Below, one piece after another: positions 16,529-24,850 of a DNA stretch of 54,791 nucleotides. Origin of the DNA: JAAYYM01 sp964483155 (GTDB lineage: Bacteria; Bacillota; Clostridia; Lachnospirales; Lachnospiraceae); NCBI GenBank assembly GCA_964483155.1, contig CAZAAC010000014.1:1-54791 (forward strand), given 5' to 3'. Position 1 is the stretch's first letter; each line of letters begins with the position of its first letter. Position numbers and translations under genes: made by a program. A model generated the notes under the pieces. That model was not told the origin of the DNA and did no database searches. It saw only the letters and a list, made by a program, of their open reading frames with translations.

Positions 16529-17287
16529 CTATTTAACAAATATACCAGCAGCAATCAATTTTAATCTTAATTCCTGATAAAGAGTTGCTCTTGCTGCTTC
16601 TGCTGCTGCCGCCTGTACCTTCACTGCTGCCTGTGACGCTTGAAATGATGCCAGGTTTGTCTTATACAATTCCTGTCTTGCTGCCTCTGCTGCTGCTGCC
16701 TGCATCTTTACTGCTTCCTGTGATGCCTGGAATGCTGCCAGGTTTGTCTTATACAATTCCTGTCTTGCTGCTTCTGCTGCTGCTGCCTGCATCTTTACTG
16801 CTTCTTGTGATGCCTGGAATGCTGCTAAGTTGCTAGCATATAATGCCTGTCTTGCTGCTTCTGCTGCTGCTGCCTGCATCTTTACTGCTGCCTGTGATGC
16901 CTGGAATGCTGCTAAATTACTAGCAAATAGTGCCTGTCTTGCTGCTTCTGCTGCTGCTGCCTGTACCTTCACTGCTTCCTGTGATGCACTAAATGCTGCA
17001 AGATTTGCTTTATATACTTCTTGTCTTGCCGCTTCTGCTGCTGCTGCCTGTACCTTCACTGCTTCCTGTGATGCGTTAAATGCCGCAAGATTTGACTTAT
17101 ATAGTTCCTGTCTTGCCGCTTCCTGCTGTGCTGCCAGTGCCTTCACTTGTACTTCAACTGCTGCCTGTGACGCTTTAACCTCTGCCTCAGTTATAGCATA
17201 AGCCTTTGAAGGAACAGCCAGTGAAACTGCTACGCCAAGTGCTAAACTCAAAACACCAACCATCACTTTTCTTACTGAAATGCTCAT
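16529..17287 (-). CDS. Exported alanine-rich protein of seven 29-residue repeats
   Basis: I do not recognise a family for this 252-aa protein. A signal peptide (1-31, ending SKAYA) is followed by seven tandem units of exactly 29 residues (37-239); a typical unit core is NLAAFQASQEAVKMQAAAAEA followed by ARQELYKT. The units are alanine-, glutamine- and glutamate-rich with charged residues at regular spacing, so a long helix or helical bundle is likely. A short tail (RLKLIAAGIFVK) follows. There are no cysteines and no LPXTG, lipobox or membrane anchor. AAGGAGG precedes the ATG, and the gene has its own promoter and terminator. It may be a cell-envelope filament, spacer or fibre, but nothing shows its function. 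Confidence 0.85.
   Translation of the reverse strand: MSISVRKVMVGVLSLALGVAVSLAVPSKAYAITEAEVKASQAAVEVQVKALAAQQEAARQELYKSNLAAFNASQEAVKVQAAAAEAARQEVYKANLAAFSASQEAVKVQAAAAEAARQALFASNLAAFQASQAAVKMQAAAAEAARQALYASNLAAFQASQEAVKMQAAAAEAARQELYKTNLAAFQASQEAVKMQAAAAEAARQELYKTNLASFQASQAAVKVQAAAAEAARATLYQELRLKLIAAGIFVK
16571..17179 (-). repeat. Seven 87-bp tandem repeats inside a coding region
   Basis: The seven protein units correspond to 87-bp DNA repeats in register. The two units near 16.62-16.80 kb are nearly identical at the DNA level, while the 5'-most units are more diverged. This suggests recent duplication at the C-terminal end and possible copy-number change between strains. Confidence 0.9.
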
Positions 17288-17322
17288 ATGAATTCCCTCC
17301 TTATAAAATGTGATTCGCTTTC

Positions 17323-17351
17323 ATTCTAATACACCTTATTACAAATTGCAA
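17323..17351 (-). promoter_or_regulatory. Promoter of the repeat-protein gene
   Basis: On the minus strand TTGCAA, a 17-base spacer and TAGAAT, 36 bp before the start codon. Confidence 0.65.
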
Positions 17352-17470
17352 CCAATTTATTCTATATTATGTCATATTTTACTCGGATTTTTCTTTGTTT
17401 TTTCAAATATCTGATGGAACCCCTAAACAATAATATATAAGCTATAACTATTAGTAAAGGAGGGCGCTTC

Positions 17471-18043
17471 ATGAACAAACCGTCTCACATACGACTGTCT
17501 GGCTATTTAATACAAAATACCCTATTGGCAAGGTATTCTTTCTTCGTTAAGCTTGGGAGTATTCTTCCTGATTTACTTTTCTTTACCTACATTACCGGTC
17601 ATCGATATGAAGAAACTATTGAATGGTTCTCTGCTTCAACAGCACGCCTACTTACACATGGTCGTCTTCATGCCTTGTCTGCTCTTCATCTCGGATATTT
17701 GCTTCATTATGCTGCAGATTATTTCACTCTTCCACATAATAGTACCTATACTGAAGGACTATGGAAGCACCTTCTATATGAAAAAGAATTGGAAACCTAT
17801 TTAGAATTTTTTTTATCAATACCAGAAAATCAAAGAACTATTAATATTTCTTTTCTCAATTCAACCGAACAAATACGCCATAGTTATACGGAGCAGTCAC
17901 CCTCGTTTGAAAGTGATCTTTCGCATACTCTTTCTCTTGGACAAAAAATCTGCTTCTCTTTTATATACTCCTTACTAATTCAAACAGAATCAGCTCCAGA
18001 CTATATTCCTGAACTGCAGTTTGTTCTAAGGAGGAACGCTTGA
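17471..18043 (+). CDS. Zinc-dependent phospholipase C-like protein
   Basis: A 190-aa protein with the pattern of the small zinc phospholipase C-like family of Clostridia: SHIRLSGYLI near the start, LGSILPDLLFFTY, and the metal-site helix LGYLLHYAADYFTLPHN, where histidines and aspartate can bind zinc. It has no signal peptide, unlike secreted bacterial phospholipase C, so it is probably intracellular and its substrate is unknown. AAAGGAGG precedes the ATG. It is a single gene facing the rpsR operon. Confidence 0.75.
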   Translation: MNKPSHIRLSGYLIQNTLLARYSFFVKLGSILPDLLFFTYITGHRYEETIEWFSASTARLLTHGRLHALSALHLGYLLHYAADYFTLPHNSTYTEGLWKHLLYEKELETYLEFFLSIPENQRTINISFLNSTEQIRHSYTEQSPSFESDLSHTLSLGQKICFSFIYSLLIQTESAPDYIPELQFVLRRNA

Positions 18044-18112
18044 CCTGAATTGCTGTTTTTATAATAACTTTGGCTCAGAATCAGCTTATACTTTAGTGGG
18101 GGCAATATACAA

Positions 18113-18142
18113 AAACCGCCACTAATTTAATAGTGACGGTTT
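18113..18142 (-). terminator. Terminator of the rpsF-ssb-rpsR operon
   Basis: Twelve-base arms (AAACCGCCACTA against TAGTGACGGTTT, one mismatch) with a 6-base loop. On the minus strand the stem is followed by a T run. The plus-strand gene upstream may share it. Confidence 0.75.
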
Positions 18143-18175
18143 CTACTTATAAGCAAATACTCATAAAATAAAAAT

Positions 18176-18448
18176 CTAATCTAATGTATATGGCATCAAT
18201 GCAACATGACGTGCTCTCTTAATTGCTACAGTGAGTGCTCTTTGATGCTTTGCACAGTTACCTGTTATTCTTCTAGGGAGAATTTTTCCTCTCTCAGATA
18301 TATATCTTTTTAACTTATTTACATCCTTATAATCAATTGCACTATCTTTTCCGCAGAATACACATACTTTCTTTCTTCTGTGCATTCCCATGCCTCTTCT
18401 CCTCATTGGAGAATCGCCTCTATCACCTGATGGTTTATTATAAGCCAT
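18176..18448 (-). CDS. rpsR: 30S ribosomal protein S18
   Basis: S18 of 90 aa, with a basic N-terminal extension holding KVCVFCGKD and the core DVNKLKRYISERGKILPRR followed by TGNCAKHQRALTVAIKRAR. It has four cysteines in the C+ (zinc-binding) style: FC and the preceding VC at the start, and C in GNCAKH. It binds S6 on the small-subunit platform. It is the last gene of the conserved rpsF-ssb-rpsR operon. Confidence 0.97.
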   Translation of the reverse strand: MAYNKPSGDRGDSPMRRRGMGMHRRKKVCVFCGKDSAIDYKDVNKLKRYISERGKILPRRITGNCAKHQRALTVAIKRARHVALMPYTLD

Positions 18449-18497
18449 TTCTTTTACCTCCTGTTTGAAATTATTCGATTCAGTCCATTTTTAATAC

Positions 18498-18935
18498 TTA
18501 GTTAAACGGCAATTCTTCATCAATTCCATCAGGAATATTCATAAATCCGTCGCCTATTGGTGTAGTCGTTTCAGGTTTTGATACCGCTGTATAAGCTCCA
18601 TCACTTGCATTTGCTTTACTCTCAGCAAATTCCTGATCTTCGATGATTACATCTGTAGTATAAACTTTAACGCCGTCTTTATTTGTATAACTGCCGGTTT
18701 GAAGTCTGCCTGAAACAGCAATCTTTGTTCCCCTTCTAAGATATTTTTCTGCAAACTCTGCACCTTTACCAAAAACAACACAATTAATAAAGTCTGCTGT
18801 TTGCTCATCACCGTCTCTCTTGAAACGTCTATCTACTGCTAATGAATATCTAGCAATTGTAGTCTGGCTATCACCAGTTGAATATCTTACTTCCGGATCT
18901 TTTGTCAACCTTCCCATTAAGATTACTTTATTCAT
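18498..18935 (-). CDS. ssb: Single-stranded DNA-binding protein
   Basis: An OB-fold protein of 145 aa: MNKVILMGRLTKDPEVRYS at the start, NCVVFGKGAEFAEKYLRRG in the middle, a disordered linker, and the acidic partner-binding tip EELPFN at the C-terminus. It coats single-stranded DNA and recruits replication and repair proteins. It lies between rpsF (20 bp) and rpsR (49 bp), as in most Firmicutes. Confidence 0.97.
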   Translation of the reverse strand: MNKVILMGRLTKDPEVRYSTGDSQTTIARYSLAVDRRFKRDGDEQTADFINCVVFGKGAEFAEKYLRRGTKIAVSGRLQTGSYTNKDGVKVYTTDVIIEDQEFAESKANASDGAYTAVSKPETTTPIGDGFMNIPDGIDEELPFN

Positions 18936-18955
18936 ACCTGTCTCTCTCTTTCTAA

Positions 18956-19243
18956 TTATGCCTCTTGTCTAACGCATAAATATCTGATGACATTCTCCAT
19001 AATGCGTACTCGATTTTCGATTTCAGCTGGAGCTGTTGCTTCAGCGTCAAATTGAATAAAATAATAGTAGCCTTCTTTCATTTTCTGAATTTCATAAGCT
19101 AATCTTTTCTTACCCCATTCATCCATGTTTGCTACTGTTCCGCCAAAACGAGTAATATATCCTTTGATTCTCTCAATTACGGCGAGTCTTTCTTCATCTT
19201 CGATTTTTGCATTAAGAACAATGGCTAATTCGTATTTGTTCAT
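18956..19243 (-). CDS. rpsF: 30S ribosomal protein S6
   Basis: S6 of 95 aa: MNKYELAIVLNAKIEDEE, WGKKRLAYEIQKMKEGYY and RIMENVIRYLCVR. It pairs with S18. TAAGGAGG precedes the ATG. The leader contains the hairpin GCTCTTTA-CAATGT-TAAAGGGC (about 19270-19291 on the complement), which could be an autoregulatory site, although I cannot recognise the known S6:S18 RNA motif in it. Confidence 0.96.
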   Translation of the reverse strand: MNKYELAIVLNAKIEDEERLAVIERIKGYITRFGGTVANMDEWGKKRLAYEIQKMKEGYYYFIQFDAEATAPAEIENRVRIMENVIRYLCVRQEA

Positions 19244-19304
19244 GCTGGTTACCTCCTTATGGTCTCTGGCCCTTTAACATTGTAAAGAGCAAGGAATAGT
19301 GGCC

Positions 19305-19322
19305 GATACATTATAATGTATC
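19305..19322. promoter_or_regulatory. Perfect 18-bp palindrome upstream of rpsF
   Basis: GATACATTA-TAATGTATC is a perfect palindrome just downstream of the predicted -10 box. It could be an operator or the base of an RNA hairpin. Confidence 0.45.
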
Positions 19323-19333
19323 ATACCTATTTC

Positions 19334-19363
19334 AATATATCACGAGCGTTCATAATAGCACAA
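19334..19363 (-). promoter_or_regulatory. Promoter of rpsF-ssb-rpsR
   Basis: On the minus strand TTGTGC, an 18-base spacer and TATATT. It overlaps nothing coding and is the best candidate in the 133-bp gap. Confidence 0.5.
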
Positions 19364-19376
19364 TTTCTTCCTTAAT

Positions 19377-19559
19377 TCAAGTCTTTTTGTACAATTCCTT
19401 AGTGTTTTTCTCCACAAGTTTCCTGGGAACCATGATTTGGTGTTCACAGCCTTTACACTTAAGTCTAAAATCAGCTCCAACCCTTAAGATTTCCCATTCA
19501 TAGCTTCCACATGGATGCTTCTTTTTTAGTTTTACAATATCACCTATCTGATAATCCAT
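19377..19559 (-). CDS. DUF951 small protein
   Basis: A DUF951 protein of 60 aa, usual length. The pattern is IGDIVKLKKKHPCGSYEWEI followed by RLKCKGCEHQIMVPR, with three cysteines. The family is conserved in Firmicutes and has no known function; a nucleic-acid role has been suggested for its fold, which is uncertain. It lies 36 bp downstream of the Sir2 gene and just upstream of the rpsF promoter. Confidence 0.9.
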   Translation of the reverse strand: MDYQIGDIVKLKKKHPCGSYEWEILRVGADFRLKCKGCEHQIMVPRKLVEKNTKELYKKT

Positions 19560-19595
19560 AAATAACCCTTCAACAAATTTTTATTTTAAGTAACA

Positions 19596-20315
19596 CTATA
19601 TTATTATCTGCTTCATGATTTCACCAATGCTTCCATGTATTAACAAATCTGCCTTTTCATCCATGGTTGTACTGGATTTATTTATCAATATTAACTTACT
19701 ACCATAGTAATAGTCTATTAGCCCCGCTGCAGGATAAACAGCAAGTGATGTTCCCCCTATTATGAGTATGTCAGCTTCCTTAATATAACCAATTGATTTT
19801 TGTACAATTCTTTGATCTAAGCCCTCTTCATAAAGTACAACATCAGGCTTGATTTTACCGCCGCATTCACAAGTCGGTACTTTATCTGCATTAATTATAT
19901 CCTCTAGCCCATAAAATTTCCCGCATTTTTGACAATAATTTCGTAAAACAGAACCATGTAATTCCAAAACGTTTTTATTACCTGCTGCTTGATGAAGTCC
20001 GTCAATATTCTGTGTTATAATTGCTTTTAACTTTCCTGCTTCTTCAAGTTCTGCCAACTTAAGATGCGCCGCATTTGGTTTCGCTTTATTAAATATCATT
20101 TTTTTTCGATAAAAATTGTAGAATTCTTCAGTTCTATTTAAATAAAAAGTATGACTAAGTATTGTCTCGGGGGGAAATTCATATTCTTGATGATATAATC
20201 CGTCTACGCTTCGAAAATCTGGTATTCCACTTTCAGTAGAAACGCCTGCGCCTCCAAAAAAAACTATATTGTCACTACTCTCAATCCACTGTTGCAGTAT
20301 CTGTATCTCATCCAA
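19596..20315 (-). CDS. NAD-dependent protein deacylase, Sir2 family
   Basis: A sirtuin of 239 aa. It shows GGAGVSTESGIPDFRS (NAD binding), TQNIDGLHQAAG with catalytic His in ELHGS, and four zinc cysteines (CQKC and CECGG). It removes acyl groups from lysine using NAD. The start is a TTG seven bases after GGAGG. It lies 33 bp after the MaoC gene in the same direction; its presence after acyl-carrier and acyl-CoA-type genes may be meaningful or accidental. Confidence 0.93.
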   Translation of the reverse strand: MDEIQILQQWIESSDNIVFFGGAGVSTESGIPDFRSVDGLYHQEYEFPPETILSHTFYLNRTEEFYNFYRKKMIFNKAKPNAAHLKLAELEEAGKLKAIITQNIDGLHQAAGNKNVLELHGSVLRNYCQKCGKFYGLEDIINADKVPTCECGGKIKPDVVLYEEGLDQRIVQKSIGYIKEADILIIGGTSLAVYPAAGLIDYYYGSKLILINKSSTTMDEKADLLIHGSIGEIMKQIII

Positions 20316-20348
20316 TGAAATCCCTCCATTTCCTGAGCATCTTTTGGA

Positions 20349-20765
20349 TTATCTAATGATTCCTATTTGCATTTCTGCTTTAGATACTTTAACTCCACTC
20401 TGATTACGAATAACTGCTTTAACAGTTATCATCTGAAAAGTGTCGTTTTTATCCGTTACACTACCTTCTATCATAAGTGTATCTCCTATATATACTGGTT
20501 TTAAAAATTTACTGTTTACATGATGAATTAAGCTATACTTTCCAGGCAAATAAACACCTGCTAATGTAGAATAATAGGCGGCAGTAAGCATTCCAAAAAC
20601 AACACAGCCATCGTATCCATTTTTTGATGCATATATAGCATCTTCATGCAATGGATTAATATCACCGGTGATAAAACGAAAGGCATCTTGATTTTCTTTT
20701 GTCACAGTAACGCTAAAGCTTTCTTTTTGTCCTATTTCTATTTCATGAAAGGTATACTGGTTCAT
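20349..20765 (-). CDS. MaoC-type hot-dog dehydratase/hydratase
   Basis: A single hot-dog domain of 138 aa with the R-specific enoyl hydratase motif: FRFITGDINPLHEDA (catalytic D and H) and CVVFGMLTAAYYSTL. Such enzymes hydrate enoyl-CoA or enoyl-ACP thioesters. Its ATG overlaps the stop of the acyl carrier protein gene (ATGA), so the two are translationally coupled and the substrate may well be carried on that ACP. Confidence 0.88.
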   Translation of the reverse strand: MNQYTFHEIEIGQKESFSVTVTKENQDAFRFITGDINPLHEDAIYASKNGYDGCVVFGMLTAAYYSTLAGVYLPGKYSLIHHVNSKFLKPVYIGDTLMIEGSVTDKNDTFQMITVKAVIRNQSGVKVSKAEMQIGIIR

Positions 20766-21010
20766 AATTGCTGCTCCATCTTTTTCATAATTAAATCAAT
20801 CATTCCACCAACATTTTCAAGCTTATTCACTTCCTTTATATCAAACTTCATATGAAACTCTTTTTCCATAGCAACAATAAGACTAATATGCTCTAAGGAA
20901 TCCCAATCTTCAATATCTTCAGAATTAGTTGTGTCCGTTATAATCAAATCCTCATCAAATACATCTCTAAATATTTCCTGTACCATGTCTGCTATTTCTT
21001 GTCTGGTCAT
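20762..21010 (-). CDS. Dedicated acyl carrier protein
   Basis: An ACP-like protein of 82 aa with the phosphopantetheine site S38 in WDSLEHISL and the usual acidic helix after it. It differs from fatty-acid AcpP (which has DSLD) and lies outside a fab cluster, so it probably serves a special pathway. Upstream is the DUF4910 gene (26 bp); downstream MaoC overlaps it by 4 bp. GTGAGG precedes the ATG. Confidence 0.88.
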   Translation of the reverse strand: MTRQEIADMVQEIFRDVFDEDLIITDTTNSEDIEDWDSLEHISLIVAMEKEFHMKFDIKEVNKLENVGGMIDLIMKKMEQQL

Positions 21011-21036
21011 GTTTTTTTCCTCACGTTTTTTATATT

Positions 21037-22323
21037 TTAGAATAATTTCAGCAAATCTGCTTCTTTTAATTTCTCTATAACAGGTATAATATCCTCTGTG
21101 GGTGCCTCAATAATGTTACTTAAGTCTAGCAAATCATTTTTACCATCTGCATAAGCCACCACATTCTTCACTATCTGGGCTTCTACCTGCAAAGAAGTAT
21201 CTTTTCCACTCATTGTGGGAATGAGCCCCCTTTTTCCCAAAAATGGTTCTCCAAGACAAGTGACCTGATACTTTTCATTATGTTCCAATGCTTCAATACA
21301 CTTTATCATTACATCATAACTGCCTTGAAACCCCTCAGCAGATATCAGCGATAAATCATCTGCAGAAGTATGATATTCTGGATATACATGATATTTTGAA
21401 CGGCAAAAACAAACCACCGGCAAATCAACACCGGGTGCCTGATATTGTCTTTCATCAGACCCTCTTTTTAAAAATGAATATTCCAAATAGGCTGGATCAT
21501 GATACCTTAATACATTCTTCATCACTTTATCTGCCAGTGTATTACCATAGCGTGACTTAACTAGAGAATAGGCTCTATTATCTCCAACACATGTAATATT
21601 AAATCCTGCAATTATATTCTTCTTCATACTATCCAAATGATCACTCAAATATGCAAGCGCACCAATTGTTTCAGGAACAAGAATAATACGATAAGTATAC
21701 TTTCGTTCTTGTAATTTCTGAATATAATTTGCTAAATATATAACAAGTGCTGGTCCTGAACATTCATTATTTGCCATCGAAGGATGACAAATATATGTTG
21801 AGAAAAAGATTTCCTCCTCTGTCGTACCCGGAATAATAATCTCACCATAAGTAAGGCATCCATCTTTTAGAGCAGATGCAATCACCGCATGATATTTCCC
21901 ATTTACCAAACTATTTTTTTGATTCTGTGACATACAAAAGCCCCAGCGCTCCTTATAATATGAAGTCATATAAGGAATCAAATCAGGCTGTTTCGGCAAC
22001 GTATGGATATGTTCTAACAAATCTGGTAGTTCCATCCACTGATCTATGGGAGTTGAATACCCGAGTATATGTAGGTTATTCTTCTTAAAATCAACGATAC
22101 GGTTTCCTGCCTCATCTTCTATATAAGCATCCCAGATGTTCCATTCTTTGGGAATCGTCCAGTCAAAGGCCTGTGTTCCTGTAGGAACTTCACATATTTT
22201 TATCTCAGAATAGTATTTTTTCAGAATATGAAACGTCTCACGTACTCCATTGCCTGTAATACTACGGCAAATAGGAAACAACTCTTTTGCAAGTGCATAC
22301 ATGCCTTTCCCTTGTTCCAGCAT
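21037..22323 (-). CDS. DUF4910/DUF2172 aminopeptidase-like protein
   Basis: A 428-aa protein with the order DUF2172, DUF4910 and a C-terminal winged-helix segment. It begins LAKELFPICRSITGNGVRET and shows FDWTIPKEWNIWDAYIED, TYICHPSMANNECSGPA (metal-site H, N-E-C) and CVGDNRAYSLVKSR, all typical of this M28-like zinc aminopeptidase-fold family. Members occur in surface-polysaccharide and other biosynthetic clusters; the reaction is generally unknown. The second ATG (MLEQGK) is preferred as start because GGGAGA lies directly at the first one. Neighbours are an AAC(3)-type acyltransferase and an ACP. Confidence 0.85.
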   Translation of the reverse strand: MLEQGKGMYALAKELFPICRSITGNGVRETFHILKKYYSEIKICEVPTGTQAFDWTIPKEWNIWDAYIEDEAGNRIVDFKKNNLHILGYSTPIDQWMELPDLLEHIHTLPKQPDLIPYMTSYYKERWGFCMSQNQKNSLVNGKYHAVIASALKDGCLTYGEIIIPGTTEEEIFFSTYICHPSMANNECSGPALVIYLANYIQKLQERKYTYRIILVPETIGALAYLSDHLDSMKKNIIAGFNITCVGDNRAYSLVKSRYGNTLADKVMKNVLRYHDPAYLEYSFLKRGSDERQYQAPGVDLPVVCFCRSKYHVYPEYHTSADDLSLISAEGFQGSYDVMIKCIEALEHNEKYQVTCLGEPFLGKRGLIPTMSGKDTSLQVEAQIVKNVVAYADGKNDLLDLSNIIEAPTEDIIPVIEKLKEADLLKLF

Positions 22324-22349
22324 TTTCATTCTCCCTCATTTGTCTACTT

Positions 22350-23126
22350 CTATTGCCCTATATAGGTGCTAATCTTGCGACTGCGATTATTTGCTATATC
22401 CTCTGCAATAATAGGGTAAGCTCCCGACAACTCAATCATTTTATAATCAATTTCATTCACTTTATATCGCTTCGATACGCCCGCTTTTATAAAATCATCT
22501 TCAAGCGGATATATTGTAATAAACACATCCATATCCAAATTTCGAACATTCATAGAATATGTGGCTTGTTTCGTCTCTCCAAATTCATCTGTATAATCTG
22601 CTGTGAAATCTTTCAAATACCGATAAGATATTCCCACCTGCTCCTCTACGTAATGCACATATACAAACGAATGCTGACAATCTTTATCAATCAACAAGTT
22701 TTTGAAATGATGCTCTGTTACATAGGCAAATGGAGAATCCTTTCCAAAGGAACTTTTATTGTTCATGGCGCACAGCTCATCCTGTCCTTTGCCCCACACA
22801 GCAAAAGAATAAATGGGATGCTTTGTTCTCTTAAAATCACTTCTTTTAAGAGCAATTTTTCCAATAGAACCTGTTTTACATGGCGTCTTAAAATAGTCAA
22901 ATGCTTTCCCTTTACAAAAATCCCAGTTAAAGGTAGGAATTACGATAGTACCTTTTTGTCCAATTATCTTTATCATACTGTCAATTAATATATTTAAATC
23001 TGTATCATCACCATTTTCCATACAGCTATACAAGAGCTGTTTCACATCTGATGTAATAAAGAGATTGTCCCCTTCCGTAATCGGAAACTGCTTCATGATA
23101 TCTTTCATTTTAATGTATTCCGACAT
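22350..23126 (-). CDS. AAC(3)-type N-acyltransferase
   Basis: A 258-aa protein of the aminoglycoside 3-N-acetyltransferase fold. It shows GTIVIPTFNWDFCKG, TGSIGKIALKRSDFKRTKHPIYSFAVWG (the conserved R-x-x-HP-x-x-S) and PFAYV. Non-resistance members of this family acetylate amino sugars in polysaccharide clusters. Its place before DUF4910, ACP and MaoC genes suggests it transfers an acyl group to an amine in a small biosynthetic pathway. GGAGG precedes the start. A resistance role is unlikely but not excluded. Confidence 0.82.
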   Translation of the reverse strand: MSEYIKMKDIMKQFPITEGDNLFITSDVKQLLYSCMENGDDTDLNILIDSMIKIIGQKGTIVIPTFNWDFCKGKAFDYFKTPCKTGSIGKIALKRSDFKRTKHPIYSFAVWGKGQDELCAMNNKSSFGKDSPFAYVTEHHFKNLLIDKDCQHSFVYVHYVEEQVGISYRYLKDFTADYTDEFGETKQATYSMNVRNLDMDVFITIYPLEDDFIKAGVSKRYKVNEIDYKMIELSGAYPIIAEDIANNRSRKISTYIGQ

Positions 23127-23228
23127 TTTGCCTCCAAATGAATTTAGAAATATTATTTATCATATATCTAGATAAATATATCATTTTGTTCTTTTTTATG
23201 CAACTAGCTCGTTTCTTTTATAGAGGAA

Positions 23229-23266
23229 ATGCCTGCATCTACGATTATGACAACGGATGCAGGCAT
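23229..23266 (-). terminator. Hairpin after the isomerase gene
   Basis: Perfect 11-bp arms (ATGCCTGCATC and complement) with a 16-base loop. The following T run on the minus strand is weak. It separates the sugar operon from the AAC(3) gene. Confidence 0.65.
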
Positions 23267-23298
23267 ATTATAAAGAAAATGAAAATACTAGTTATTGT

Positions 23299-24783
23299 TT
23301 AACAAAATGGATTCTCTGATTTATATTTCATATCTTTTGGCTGGTTAAATCCGATTTCTTCTAATTCAACACCAATATATTTATATACTTCAAAAAGAGA
23401 TTTTCCGTAATGGCCAAATGCAACAGCTCCATGGTGAGGATAATTTCCTTCAATCAGTACGTGACGATAGAAGCGCCCCATTTCAGGAATTGCAAACACA
23501 CCAATACTACCAAATGATCTTGTCGCTACTGGAAGAACTTCTCCGTGCGCAATATAGCCACGCAGTACTGAGTCTGCAGTGCTCTGCAATCTGAAAAATG
23601 TAATATCTCCCGGTATGATATCGCCTTCAAGGGTTCCCTGTGTTACTTCTTCTGGAAGGTTTCTTGCCATAATCATTTGATACTTCATGCTACACGCTGA
23701 AAGCTTTCTAGAACATGTATTTCCACAATGAAATCCCATGAAGGTATCTTTGTGGGTATAATCGGTTTTTCCTGCAATAGATTCTTTATACATATCTGCT
23801 GGGACAGAGTTATTAATATCAAGTAATGTAACAACATCATCACTGACTGCAGTTCCAATAAACTCGGAAAGACATCCATATATATCTACTTCACAAGATA
23901 CTGGAATGCCCATACCTGCTAGGCGGCTATTAACATAACATGGCACAAAACCAAATTGTGTCTGGAATGCTGGCCAACATTTTCCTGCAATTGCAACATA
24001 CTTTCTGTATCCTTTATGTGCTTCTACCCAATCAAGAAGCGTCAATTCGTACTGCGCTAATTTAGGGAGTACTTCTGGTTTCATATTGCCTGCTCCAAGT
24101 TCCTCTTCCATTTCTTTTACCTTAGCAGGGATGCGAGAATCTCCGTCATGCTTTTTAAATGCTTCAAATAAATCAAGTTCCGAATTTTCTTCAATTTCAA
24201 TACCCAGATTATAAAGTTGTTTTATTGGCGCATTACATGCAAGAAAGTTTAGTGGTCTAGGGCCAAAGCTTATAATCTTTAAATCAGAAATACCAACAAT
24301 CGCACGCGCAATAGGAACAAACTCGTTGATCATATCTGCACACTCTTCTGCTGTTCCGACAGGATACTCAGGAATATATGCCTTAATATTACGAAGCTTT
24401 AAATTATAGCTTGCATTTAGCATACCACAATATGCATCTCCACGTCCGCCTACAAGATTGTCCTGTGACTCCTCTGCAGCTGCCACAAACATAGATGGTC
24501 CTTCAAAGTGCTTTGCGAGTAAGGTCTCTGAAATTTCAGGACCAAAATTACCAAGATATACACAAATTGCATTACATCCTGCTTTTTTTACATCCTCGAG
24601 TGCCTGCACCATATGAATTTCACTTTCAACGATGCAAATTGGGCACTCATAAATGTCAGAAAGATCATATTTTGCTTTATAAGCTGCAACAAGTGCCTTT
24701 CTTCTGTTTACAGATAATTCTTCTGGGAAGCAATCTCTGCTGACTGCTACAATACCAATTTTCACTTTAGGTAAATTATTCAT
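23299..24783 (-). CDS. L-fucose/L-arabinose isomerase family sugar isomerase
   Basis: A 494-aa isomerase-fold protein. Metal-binding residues are expected in SCEVDIYGCLSEF (Glu and Asp) and MGFHCGNT (His), as in the L-fucose isomerase fold. It converts an aldose to a ketose, but the exact sugar cannot be told. No xylA lies in the window, while the gene shares a predicted operator with xylulokinase, so its product may be a ketopentose used by that kinase. It lies 67 bp after the DUF4867 gene and is probably cotranscribed with it. AGGAGG precedes the ATG. Confidence 0.85.
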   Translation of the reverse strand: MNNLPKVKIGIVAVSRDCFPEELSVNRRKALVAAYKAKYDLSDIYECPICIVESEIHMVQALEDVKKAGCNAICVYLGNFGPEISETLLAKHFEGPSMFVAAAEESQDNLVGGRGDAYCGMLNASYNLKLRNIKAYIPEYPVGTAEECADMINEFVPIARAIVGISDLKIISFGPRPLNFLACNAPIKQLYNLGIEIEENSELDLFEAFKKHDGDSRIPAKVKEMEEELGAGNMKPEVLPKLAQYELTLLDWVEAHKGYRKYVAIAGKCWPAFQTQFGFVPCYVNSRLAGMGIPVSCEVDIYGCLSEFIGTAVSDDVVTLLDINNSVPADMYKESIAGKTDYTHKDTFMGFHCGNTCSRKLSACSMKYQMIMARNLPEEVTQGTLEGDIIPGDITFFRLQSTADSVLRGYIAHGEVLPVATRSFGSIGVFAIPEMGRFYRHVLIEGNYPHHGAVAFGHYGKSLFEVYKYIGVELEEIGFNQPKDMKYKSENPFC

Positions 24784-24850
24784 TTTGTTATCCTCCTGTT
24801 TTATATTGCTTTATTATTTAATGTTCTTAATGAACAAAAATTCACTTCCT

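Noticed and set aside
16585..17201. Plus-strand ORFs across the alanine-rich repeat gene
   Set aside because: They are antisense products of the GC-biased alanine codons in the repeats and have no ribosome site; the minus-strand frame has a signal peptide, promoter, ribosome site and terminator.
19244..19304. Known S6:S18-binding RNA motif in the rpsF leader
   Set aside because: A hairpin is present, but I could not find the expected bulged CCG arrangement, so the known motif is not claimed.
22350..23126. Aminoglycoside resistance gene
   Set aside because: The AAC(3) fold is also used by biosynthetic acyltransferases, and the neighbours (DUF4910, ACP, MaoC) point to biosynthesis; no mobile element is near.
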